Under the pieces are notes generated by a model. The model did not search any database, was not told the DNA's origin, and saw nothing but the letters and a program-made list of their open reading frames with translations. A DNA stretch of 64,000 bases from positions 48,483 to 112,482 of the forward strand of contig NZ_QLNP01000095.1 of NCBI RefSeq assembly GCF_003261175.1, given 5' to 3'. Every line of letters begins with the position of its first letter. Within the stretch, counting starts at the first letter, position 1. The position numbers and the translations under genes were made by a program. The DNA is from Arthrobacter globiformis. GTDB lineage: Bacteria; Actinomycetota; Actinomycetes; Actinomycetales; Micrococcaceae. This document shows positions 1 to 9,100 of the stretch, in pieces.

Positions 1-731
1 TGGACGTGGCGGATGCTCATCTGCTGGTTCGGGCTGCCGACGAAGCCGCCGGTGCCGATAAATTTTCCAGGCGAGTACTGGAGCAGGCCTGCGTCCACAG
101 CCCCGGCCGTTACTTCCATGACCTGGTTGAGTGAGACATTCTTGGCTTTGAGCTGCTCCGGCTTGACCTGGACCTGCAGCATCTGGAGCCTCTCGCCCCA
201 GATGGCCACGTTGGCCACGCCGGGGACCCGCAGAAGTCGGGCCCGGATGGTCCAATACGAAAGCATGGACATCTCGATCATGGACCGGCTGGACGATGTC
301 ATGCCGATTTTCATGACCCGGCTGGTCGAGGACAGCGGCTGCAGCATCACCGGGGGAGCGGCCCACGTGGGCAGGGCCGCCGTCACGGCGGCCATCCGCT
401 CGGATACCTGCTGCCGCGCGTTGAGCAGGTCTGTGCCCTGCTTGAAGATCAGGATGATCGAGGACAGCTGGGGCACGGATTTTGACCTCAGCTCATCCAG
501 GCCCGGCATTCCGGAGAGGGACGCCTCGATCGGCACAGAGACAAGTTCCTCCACCTCCTGGGCCGTGAGACCAAGGCACGCAGTCTGCACCTCGACCCGC
601 GGTGGCGCGAACTCCGGAAAAACATCCAACGATGCCCTACTGAGCTGGACGGATCCCAGCAGCATCACCACGCAGGCGAGGGCAACTACGATCGTCCTGA
701 ACCTGAGGCTGATTCCTACTATCCACCGCAT
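1..731 (-). CDS. RND efflux permease, N-terminal part (runs off window)
   Basis: Partial gene: ATG at 731 on the reverse strand, about 243 codons visible, continuing beyond the left edge. The translation begins MRWIVGISLRFR, has one hydrophobic segment at about residues 12-30, then the RND porter-domain start with FPEFAPPRVEVQT and EVEELVSVPIE. It is clearly paralogous to the complete RND permease at 1204-4359, which has FPEFAPPQVEIQT at the same place. The family (CusA/HAE-type resistance-nodulation-division pumps) exports metals or small molecules using proton motive force. Its start lies one base after the stop of the small adaptor-like gene, so the two are almost certainly co-translated. 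Substrate cannot be told from this fragment. Confidence 0.85.
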   Translation of the reverse strand, partial: MRWIVGISLRFRTIVVALACVVMLLGSVQLSRASLDVFPEFAPPRVEVQTACLGLTAQEVEELVSVPIEASLSGMPGLDELRSKSVPQLSSIILIFKQGTDLLNARQQVSERMAAVTAALPTWAAPPVMLQPLSSTSRVMKIGMTSSSRSMIEMSMLSYWTIRARLLRVPGVANVAIWGERLQMLQVQVKPEQLKAKNVSLNQVMEVTAGAVDAGLLQYSPGKFIGTGGFVGSPNQQMSIRHV

Positions 732-732
732 G

Positions 733-1188
733 TCAGCTCGCCACATCCAGTTCAGCGCCGAACAGCTCTGCGGCTCCCAGGGTCACCACAGTCGTGCCCG
801 GGGCCGGACCGTCGCTCAGCGTGGCCTGTTCGCCGTCGATCCGCTCCACCGTGATGGACTGGCGGACGTAGACCCGCGGGCCGGCAATTGTGTAGACCCA
901 GGTTTTTCCTTCGCTGTCGTAGAGGACCGCCAGGTAGGGGACGGTGAGTTTCCCGCTCTTGGCGTCCAGTTTCGTGGCCGACGTCTGGAGGCCGAGGTTC
1001 CCGGCGGCGTGTTCGTTCAGTGTGATGCGCTTCAGGTCGGTCCCGGGCACCTCCTCAAGGCTCGCGGCAGCGTCGCCGGCGGCCGCAGTCTCCGGCGAGT
1101 GCTGGCTGCAGGCCGGCAATGCCGGTGTGAGGAGACCCAGAACGATAAGAACCATCAGGCCGCGCATCCGCGGCGAGGTCGTTGTCAT
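733..1188 (-). CDS. Small membrane-fusion-protein-like lipoprotein
   Basis: 151 residues. An N-terminal signal sequence with hydrophobic stretch at about 10-24 ends in a lipobox-like LPAC (Cys27), so it is probably a lipoprotein. The rest resembles only the distal beta-barrel/membrane-proximal part of RND adaptor (HlyD/CusB-type) proteins: PYLAVLYDSEGKTWVY, then VRQSITVERIDGEQATLSDG and a GTTVVTLGAAELFGAE ending. The lipoyl and coiled-coil hairpin domains of normal 350-450-residue adaptors are missing, which fits a Gram-positive cell without an outer membrane. It is placed between two RND permease genes, 15 bases after one and 1 base before the next. Role as pump accessory subunit is inferred from context and the short similarity. 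Confidence 0.65.
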   Translation of the reverse strand: MTTTSPRMRGLMVLIVLGLLTPALPACSQHSPETAAAGDAAASLEEVPGTDLKRITLNEHAAGNLGLQTSATKLDAKSGKLTVPYLAVLYDSEGKTWVYTIAGPRVYVRQSITVERIDGEQATLSDGPAPGTTVVTLGAAELFGAELDVAS

Positions 1189-1203
1189 GATGCATCCCGG
1201 CTT

Positions 1204-4200
1204 TCAGGCGCCCGTCCGGGCTTCGGTGACTTCGGCGTGTGTCGTTGCTGTTCGTGTCCCTGCCTGGCTGCGTTCGAAGCGGAGCAGGATTGCGGGAAGC
1301 ACGAACAGGACGAAAAGGGTGGTCGTCAGCAGGCCGCCCCAGATGATGATCGCGATGGGCTGGAGGACCTCAGTGCCTGTGACACCGCCCAGAAGCACGA
1401 GCGGAATCAGGGCGACGGCCGTGGTCACCACGGAGGCGAGGGTCGGCTTGAGCCTGTCGCGTGCGGCGCGGATAACCACCGATGGCCCCGTTGCTTGGCT
1501 ATGCCTGGCGCGGAGGTTCCGGACCTCGCCGGCGAGCAGCAGGCAGCCGCGGACTGCGATGCCCAGGACGGCTGAGAACGCGACAAACGCCGTCAGGTAG
1601 TTGGCCCCGCCGTCCGCCAGGGCTGCAAAAACTCCACCCGACAGGCACGCGATCAGGCCAAGGAAAACGGCCGCTGCAAGCCGCCACCCGCCCAGCGCTG
1701 TCTGCAGCAGCACCAGGATGCCGAAGGCAGCTACCGCTGCCAGCAGCCACAGCCACTGGAAGGAGGCTTGCTGCTGCGCGTACTGGGTCAGGATCTCCGC
1801 GTGGTAGGCCACCGGGAACTGGATCTGCTGCAGGCCTCTTTCGATGTCCTGCTGCACATCAGTCAGCCCGCGCCCTTGGATGTCCGCCCTTACATCCACG
1901 CGCCGGGAAGTGTCGTCATGCAGGATGACCGCATCGTTTGGAACGACACTGACCTCAGCGACGTCGCCAAGGCGCACATGCCCGCCTTTGGGGGTGTCGA
2001 TCAGCAGCTCACTGACGCTGGTGAGGCTGTTCCGGGTTGCAGGTGTTCCCTTGACCACCACGGAGAAGACCTTCTGCTGCTCGTAGACGTTGCCCACCTC
2101 GATGCCCTGCAGCAGCGCGGCCGCTGCACGCCGGACTTCGCCGGGTACGACGCCCGCCTTCTGTGCCTTCGCCAAGTCCACCTTGACCTGGATGGTCGGC
2201 TGTTCGACGGGGGCTTCAACGCGGGGATTCACCACACCGGCCGTGTGCGCGAGAACCTGCCGGACTTCCTCCGCCTTTGCCCGGAGGGTGGCCATGTCGA
2301 CGCCGTAGACCCGAACGCCAAATCCGGAATCGGCAGCTTCCCGGATTTGGTCGATTTTCTGTTGCGGGTAGGTGGAGACCGTTGCGCTCAAACCCGGGTA
2401 CCCTGCCACGACCCTTTGTACGTCCTCAAGGGTGCTGGAGTACGAGGCATCCTTCGCCACTCCCACCCACAGCTCCCCGGAACTGATGTCTCCCACGTGG
2501 TCGGACGTAATGGCGCGCCCAACCTCGGTGGCCACGTTGGAGACGCCCTGCACCGCCCGCAGTTCGCGGGCCGCGGTATCGGTGATCCGGACCATCTCCT
2601 GGTCGGAGGTGCCAGGCGCGGCACGCCACTGGACCACCAGCGTGTTGTCCGCCAGCACCGGCACCACAGGGTGGTTGGGGACCAGCTGCGGCGCCAACGC
2701 CAGGGCGGCGAGCGCCATGACCGCCGCGGCGGCAAAGACCAGCGCGGGCCTGCCCGGCCGGCGGGACAGCGTCCGCCCATACCGGATCCGCAGGCGCTGC
2801 ATGGCTTGGCGCTCGCGGCCCGGAGCCGTTGGGGCCGGCGGCAGCAAGAACGCCAGGGCCGCTGTCACTGTGAGCGCCACGATCATGGCGACCGCCAGCG
2901 CCAGCAGATATGCAATGACCAGGGGCCCGAACATGGCGCCGTTTTCGCCGGGGACAAAGAGCATGGGGAGCACGCTCAGTGCCATGATCAGCAGCGCGTA
3001 GAACAGGGAGGTGCGGACAGGCCGTAACGCACCCGCGAGCAGGGCGATCCTCGAATCCCCGGGGCCGCTTGCCTTGGATGCCCGGTAGGCCCTTGCGGCG
3101 CAGTTCAGGTCTTCCGCTACATCCCCGATGATGACGCTCAGGGCGAGGATCATGCCGGCGAAGACCATGGTGTTCAGCCCGGCCCCGCGCAGGGTCAGCA
3201 GCAGGGCCGCAGCAATGAGGGAGAGCGGAACGGTGACCAGGGTGATCAGTGCGCTGCGCCAGGACCGGAAGACCACTCCGAACGCCGCCGCGACCAGCAG
3301 CAGCGTGACAAGCAGCGCGACACCAAGGGTGCCCATTTCCTGCTCGACGAACGACTCCTGCCGGTACACGGTGGTGTCGACGGTTACGCCGGGCAGCCCG
3401 GCCTGGAGCTCGCGCATAGTCTCGTCGAGCCCCTTCGTGACGTCCGCGGTGTTTGTCTCCGGGAATTTTTCAATCACCAGCAACAGCTCAGCGTCCTGGC
3501 CGGGCTGCGCATCACCGATCAACGGCTGATGATCAGTCTGGACCTGCGCGACATCCCCCAGGAGCAATTTGTCACTGCTGCCCTGGACGCTGACTTTTCC
3601 GAGGTCCTCGGGAGTGGTGATGGGAAGGACATGCTGGACGCCCAGCCGCTGATGTCCCGTCTCCAGGAAGCCGCCCGTGCCCGGCGTTGAGGCCTCAAGG
3701 TAGCTCAGCGGGGACACCCAGACGGAGTTGCCCGTGGTCCTGATGACCTGGTCCAGTGTCACGCCCTTGGCTTCGAGCTGCTTGGGGTCCACGAGTACCT
3801 GCAACTGCTGGTCGCGCTGGCCCCAGATGGAAATGTTCGCTACTCCGGGAACGGCCAAAAGCGCGGGCTTCATGGTCCACCGTGCCAGCACGGACATGTC
3901 GATGGGGGACATGTCCGTGGACGTGAGCCTGACCATCATCACCCGGCTGGTGGAGGACAGTGGTTGCATGAGCACGGGTGCTGCCGACACGTTGGGCAGC
4001 GCCCTGGCCTGGGTCAGGCGCTCAGCGACGAGCTGGCGTGCCCGGAACATGTCCGTACCCGGCTGGAAGACCAGCTGGATTGAGGACAGGCCGGGAAGTG
4101 ACTTGGAACGGATAGCCTCCACCCATGCCACGCCGTTGAGCAGGTCGGCCTCCATGGGGGACGTGATGAGCTGCTCGACTTCCGCGGCAGAGAGCCCCAG

Positions 4201-4359
4201 GGCCTCGGTCTGTATTTCGACCTGCGGCGGGGCGAACTCGGGGAAAGCGTCAACCGGCATGGTGGGCAGAGCGGTGAAGCCATACCCGAGGACGCCGGCC
4301 GCCACGACCAGGACAAGGATCCGGAACTGCAGAACCCAGCCGAGAATGGCGCCCATCAT
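1204..4359 (-). CDS. RND efflux permease (CusA/HAE-like)
   Basis: 1,051 residues, the full length of RND permeases. An N-terminal membrane helix (about 12-30) is followed by a porter loop (FPEFAPPQVEIQT), a block of membrane helices around 345-510, a second large loop (about 545-870) and C-terminal helices. Internal duplication typical of the family is visible. In the central membrane block the segment GMILALSVIIGDVAEDL carries acidic residues where CusA-type pumps have proton-relay acids. It heads an operon with the mini-adaptor and a second permease. Such pumps move toxic metals or organic compounds out using the proton gradient; substrate is unknown. The ribosome site upstream of the ATG is weak, so translation initiation may be inefficient or the start slightly different. 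Confidence 0.85.
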   Translation of the reverse strand: MMGAILGWVLQFRILVLVVAAGVLGYGFTALPTMPVDAFPEFAPPQVEIQTEALGLSAAEVEQLITSPMEADLLNGVAWVEAIRSKSLPGLSSIQLVFQPGTDMFRARQLVAERLTQARALPNVSAAPVLMQPLSSTSRVMMVRLTSTDMSPIDMSVLARWTMKPALLAVPGVANISIWGQRDQQLQVLVDPKQLEAKGVTLDQVIRTTGNSVWVSPLSYLEASTPGTGGFLETGHQRLGVQHVLPITTPEDLGKVSVQGSSDKLLLGDVAQVQTDHQPLIGDAQPGQDAELLLVIEKFPETNTADVTKGLDETMRELQAGLPGVTVDTTVYRQESFVEQEMGTLGVALLVTLLLVAAAFGVVFRSWRSALITLVTVPLSLIAAALLLTLRGAGLNTMVFAGMILALSVIIGDVAEDLNCAARAYRASKASGPGDSRIALLAGALRPVRTSLFYALLIMALSVLPMLFVPGENGAMFGPLVIAYLLALAVAMIVALTVTAALAFLLPPAPTAPGRERQAMQRLRIRYGRTLSRRPGRPALVFAAAAVMALAALALAPQLVPNHPVVPVLADNTLVVQWRAAPGTSDQEMVRITDTAARELRAVQGVSNVATEVGRAITSDHVGDISSGELWVGVAKDASYSSTLEDVQRVVAGYPGLSATVSTYPQQKIDQIREAADSGFGVRVYGVDMATLRAKAEEVRQVLAHTAGVVNPRVEAPVEQPTIQVKVDLAKAQKAGVVPGEVRRAAAALLQGIEVGNVYEQQKVFSVVVKGTPATRNSLTSVSELLIDTPKGGHVRLGDVAEVSVVPNDAVILHDDTSRRVDVRADIQGRGLTDVQQDIERGLQQIQFPVAYHAEILTQYAQQQASFQWLWLLAAVAAFGILVLLQTALGGWRLAAAVFLGLIACLSGGVFAALADGGANYLTAFVAFSAVLGIAVRGCLLLAGEVRNLRARHSQATGPSVVIRAARDRLKPTLASVVTTAVALIPLVLLGGVTGTEVLQPIAIIIWGGLLTTTLFVLFVLPAILLRFERSQAGTRTATTHAEVTEARTGA

Positions 4360-4719
4360 GGCCTGTTCGCCGCCAATGTCATCCCCGTTGACTTCACGGG
4401 CGACGCAAGGTGGCTGATGCGGCGGCCGGGCCGCTGGCGATATCGGTGTTTACCGGGCAGTCCACCGATTGTTTGCGTTTCAGTAAGCCCTGCATGCGGG
4501 TTCACGTTCAGATCTTCTCTGAGGTGACCGGGGAAAAAAGTCTCAAATGCCAAATAGATGTTCACGGCGCGGCTCCATTGCTACTGCCTTCGCGCCCCCC
4601 AAACGTCTAGCAGTATGCTGGCCCTCGCGGAGGGCCAAGTCAATGCCTCAGGCAACCTATTTTCGGCAGGTCACACTTAGCCGCCCGCAGCCCGCCGACA
4701 TACGGACGCCTTGGTAGGC
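4360..4719. other. Intergenic region upstream of the RND operon
   Basis: 360 bases without a supportable gene between the RND permease start and the aminotransferase stop, both on the reverse strand. It should hold the RND operon promoter, but no convincing -35/-10 pair was found. An 8-bp hairpin (arms 4619-4626 and 4630-4637, loop GCG) may act as a weak terminator for the aminotransferase gene, although no T-run follows it on either strand. Confidence 0.4.
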
Positions 4720-5838
4720 TCACCGGCCTGCAATGAGCTCCGCGACCCGGACCAGCTCTTCCTCGAGATTGTAGAAATGGGTCGCCAGCCGGATCCGGCC
4801 GGCCCGGAGTGACACAACGACGTTCGCCCGGCGCAGCCGGGCCATGACCGCGTCCGGGTCGCCTACCGGAACGGAGATGATGGTGGAACGGTGTTCTGCG
4901 GGGAAGGACCGGAAGCTGACACCAGCCGCTTCCAGCGCGTTATGCAGGTGAAGCGCAAGCCGTGCGTTCCGCTCCAGGATCGCGCCCATACCGAACCGGC
5001 GAAGGACACCAAGTCCCGCCTGGTCGGCGAGCGCCGGAAACCACGCCAACGAAGAGTCCAGCTTCGACGCCGTCGGCGACAGGTCCATGTCCGGGCCAAG
5101 GAAGCTTTCGAACGGCAGTCGGGCCGCTTTCCAGCCCGGCACGACGGGTCGAAGGCCGTCAAGCAGCCCGGGGCGGACGTAGAGGTAGCCCATGCCCCGC
5201 GACCCGAGAAGAAATTTGTGGCTGGCGGTGGCCAGGAAATCCACGCCGTCGCGCACCACGTCGAGGGGAACGGCACCGGCCGCCTGGCAGGCGTCGACGA
5301 AAAGCCAGGCTCCTGAGCCAGCCGCGACGCGGCTGATCGACCCCAGGTTTGCCCGAAACCCGGTGACGGGATGAACGGCGCTGACAGCGATCAGGCGGGT
5401 TCCGCCGTCGGCCGCCCGGCCGAGGGCGTCGGCCGACACTACGTCCCTTTCCGCCGCGACTGCCCGCACGTCGTAGCCACGCTCCCTCAGCAAGAGCCAG
5501 GGGTAGTAGTTTGAGGCGAATTCGTTTTCTGCCACCACGATGTTCTCCCCGCGCCTGGCGGGTCGCAGATTCGCGGCCACAATCCCCGCCGCAGTGCTGA
5601 CGGCGGGGACGATGGCAATGTCGGCCGCCGTGGCTCCAACGATCTCGGCGAACATCAAGCGGGCGTGCTCGCCCGCTTGCTCGGCCTCCATCCAGTCGAA
5701 CCGCCCGCCGGACCAGCGCTCGGCGGCCAGTTCGTATGCTTCCCTGGCAGGGGCGCAGCCGACGCACATGGTGGCAGTGTTCAGGTAGATGGTGTCTTCG
5801 AGCCCGGGGAAAAGCCCTCGGATGTCGCTGACGTTCAT
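4720..5838 (-). CDS. Aminotransferase class V-fold PLP-dependent enzyme
   Basis: 372 residues from the Met at 5838, which has an AAGGA ribosome site about 10 bases upstream; an in-frame Met at 5856 would add six residues. The fold-type I class V pattern is visible: YLNTATM near the start, VVAENEFASNYYP in the middle, LFVDACQAAG with the pyridine-nitrogen-binding Asp (about 182), and TASHKFLLG with the Schiff-base Lys (about 208). The family includes cysteine desulfurases, kynureninases and isopenicillin-epimerase-like enzymes. No desulfurase catalytic Cys loop is evident, and the substrate cannot be assigned. It is apparently monocistronic. Confidence 0.8.
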   Translation of the reverse strand: MNVSDIRGLFPGLEDTIYLNTATMCVGCAPAREAYELAAERWSGGRFDWMEAEQAGEHARLMFAEIVGATAADIAIVPAVSTAAGIVAANLRPARRGENIVVAENEFASNYYPWLLLRERGYDVRAVAAERDVVSADALGRAADGGTRLIAVSAVHPVTGFRANLGSISRVAAGSGAWLFVDACQAAGAVPLDVVRDGVDFLATASHKFLLGSRGMGYLYVRPGLLDGLRPVVPGWKAARLPFESFLGPDMDLSPTASKLDSSLAWFPALADQAGLGVLRRFGMGAILERNARLALHLHNALEAAGVSFRSFPAEHRSTIISVPVGDPDAVMARLRRANVVVSLRAGRIRLATHFYNLEEELVRVAELIAGR

Positions 5839-6117
5839 GGCATGGCCGTCCTTCATCTAGGCCACGGGTGACGGCCCTCCCCGGCTCCACGAAAGCCCGG
5901 GGCCGCGGGTTGCTGTGTTGCGGGTTGGCTGTCCGCTGACGTTGCCCTCCAGTTCCTTTGTACGCCCGTCCGACCCACTCGTGAAGAGAGGGGTTCTGGC
6001 CGAGGCAGGGGATGCACGAGCCGGCATGGCTGGCGTTCCCGACGCCGACGTTGGCTCGGGATCTGCCGGTATGTCCGCGTATATTAGCTTGGGGCTATTC
6101 ACGAGACTGGGGGACGG

Positions 6118-9100
6118 ATGCCGCTTCGTTTATTGACGCGTGCAAAACAACGCGCGCTGGCGTCGGCAACGACGTTTTCGGCAATTGGACTGCTGGTGGT
6201 GGTGGCCGTCATCCATCCGGGATTCCGGACCACGCAGATCGACCTGAATGACGGCGGCGTGTGGGTGACCAATTCCGACATGAACCTCGTGGGCCACCTG
6301 AACTTCCAGTCGAAAACCCTGGACGGCGGCCTCATGGCAGCCAGCGCCGACTTCGACGTCCTCCAACACAGCAGCAGCGTGCTCGTTTCCGACCGCGGCA
6401 ACGCCTCCCTGGGCAGGGTCAAGGTCTCCGAGGTCACCCTTGAACCGCCCCAGCAGCTTCCGGGATCGGCGGTCCCGGCTTTCGGGGAAAAAGCGGTGGC
6501 GCTGGCTGATCCCAACTCGGGCCGTCTCTGGGTGACGCAGAGCAGCATGCTCGGCTCTGTCGACTTCGATTCACAGGAACCCGTCCTGAGCGACGCCAAA
6601 GGCGTCGTCGCGACGGTAGGAGCCGACGACGTCGTTTACGCTGCGGACCCTGCGCGCGGGGAGGTGACTTCCCTTCGTGTGAATGCGACCGGCGGAGTGG
6701 ATTCCCGCAACACCGTCCAGTACCAGTCGATCCGCAATAAGGAAAACGTCCAGGTCGCCGCGGTCGGGGATCAGCCCGTCATATTCGACGCCGACGCCGG
6801 GACCCTTCACCTTCCATCCGGCCGACTGGCGCATTTGCCGGATGCGGCGGACGCCAAGCTGCAGCAAAGCGGTGCCGCCTCGGACTATGTCGCCGTCTCC
6901 ACAAAGAAGGGCCTGGTCAAGCAACCCCTGGACGGTTCGGCGGCGACGGTTGTGGAGCTCGGAACATCGGGGACACCTGCCACTCCGGTCCATGTCAACG
7001 GCTGCGTCTACGCGGCGTGGTCCGGGGCAGGCAAATACCTGCGGGATTGTGCGAACGCCGCTGATAGCCGGAGGTCTGACATTCCCGGGGCAGGCGCCCG
7101 CTCCAACCTGGTCTTTCGCGTCAACCGGGACGTCGTGGTCCTCAACGACGTCACGTCCGGCAACGTCTGGCTGGTCACCGAGAACATGAGGCTCGTTGCC
7201 AACTGGGACGAGATCATTCCTCCGCCGAGCAAGACCGAGGCCCAGGACGAACCCGCCGCGGAAGACAACCTGGTGGACACTCTCCCGGACCGCACCAAAG
7301 AGAACCGGCCGCCCTCCGCCACAGACGACCAGTTCGGAGTGCGGCCCGGCCGGACAACGCTCCTGCCAGTCCTGGACAACGACTCGGACCCGGACGGAGA
7401 CGTCCTCACCGTCCAGCTCCAGGGCGACAACCCCGGCGCCGGCAGCGTGCAGGCCGTCTACAACGGAACCGGCCTGCAAGTGAAGGTGCCGGCCAATGCG
7501 ACTGGAACGTCCCAGTTCCGGTACCTGGCCAGTGACGGCCGCGGCGGCACCGCCGGAGCCACGGTCACCCTGACCGTAAAGGACCCAGCCAGCAACGGGG
7601 CGCCGGCACAGAAACGCGTGCCCACGATCATCCTGGAGCAGGGCAAAAGCATCTCCCAGAACATCCTCACCGACTGGACCGATCCCGACGGCGACGACCT
7701 GCTGCTCCTGGGAGCACGCACTGCCAGTGAAGGCGACCAGGTGCGCACCCGGGCGGACGGTCTCCTGACCTTCAAGGATGTGGGATCAACGCTGGGCAAA
7801 AAGGACGTCGTGATCACTGTCTCCGACGGCCGGGACCAGGTCGAGGGCACGGTGGTGGTGGATGTCCGCGCCAAAGGCGACCTTCCGCCGAAGGCCAACG
7901 CGGACCACGTTTCGGGTACCGCCGGGCAGGACATTCTGGTTTTTCCGCTGAAGAACGACAGCGACCCCACCGGCGAAGGACTGCGGCTGACGCGCGTGGC
8001 CGGCGCCAAGGAGCAGGCCATCACCCCCGACTACCAGGCGGGGACCTTCACCTTCCGTGCAGCCAACGCCGGAACGTATTACGTGACGTATCTGGTAACC
8101 AATGGACCTGACAGCTCTGAGGGACTCGTGCGGATCGATGTCAGTGCCGCCGGGGCGGGGCGGGGTGAACCGGTCGCCGTCGCCGATACAGCGCTGCTGC
8201 CGGTAGGCGGCGAAGTGCTGCTGGACGCGCTCGCCAACGACTCGGACCCGGCCGGGGGCGTTCTTGTCATCCAGTCCGTCGGGCTTCCACGGAATACGGC
8301 AGTAGCCGTCGCCGTCGTCAATCACCAGATCCTGCGCATTACCGACGTCCGTGGCCTGACTGCACCCACCAGCCTGACGTACACAGTGTCCAACGGCGTG
8401 GCCAGCTCAACGGGGCAGGTCACCATCCTGCCCATTCCGGCGCCCGCCAAACTGCTCCCGCCTGTCGCGGCCCCGGATGAAATCACAGTGCGGGCCAACG
8501 ACGTCGCCACCATCACAGTGCTTGCCAATGACACCCACCCCAACGGCGCCAAGCTGAAGCTCAAGCCGGTCCTCGTGCAGGGAATCAGCTCCGCCCAAGG
8601 CCTCCTCGCAGTGTCGGGGGACGTGCTTCGCTTCAAGGCAGGCAGGGCAGGAGGAACGGTGCACGCGATCTACGCCGTTGCCGGACCGGACGGGCAGGAA
8701 GACTCGGCGCAGGTGACCATTCACATTCGCGGCGAGGGCACGAACTCAAGGCCGCTTCCTCACAATGTCACCGGTCGGGTCGTGGCCGGCAACACGACGA
8801 GGATCGCCATTCCCCTGGACGGCATTGATCCCGACGGCGACTCTGTCACCTTGGTGGGGCTGGAGCAGGCACCGCGCAAGGGAACAGCTGTGGTGGGTGC
8901 CCACTACGTCGAATACACGGCGCCGGCGAACGCTGCCGGACAGGACACCTTCACCTATGTGGTCGAGGACCGGTTCGGGGCACGGTCCACCGCCCGCGTG
9001 GCCGTGGGCATCGCACCCGCGCCCGGATCCAACCAGCGTCCGAGGGCCGTTGAGGACAGCATCACCGTTCTCCCAGGGCGGCACGTGGCAGTGGACGTGC

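Noticed and set aside
13-1575. Long forward open frame of 520 codons opposite the RND/adaptor genes
   Set aside because: It is antisense to clear RND protein sequence and its reading is Arg/Ser/His-rich without domains; such shadows are common in GC-rich DNA.
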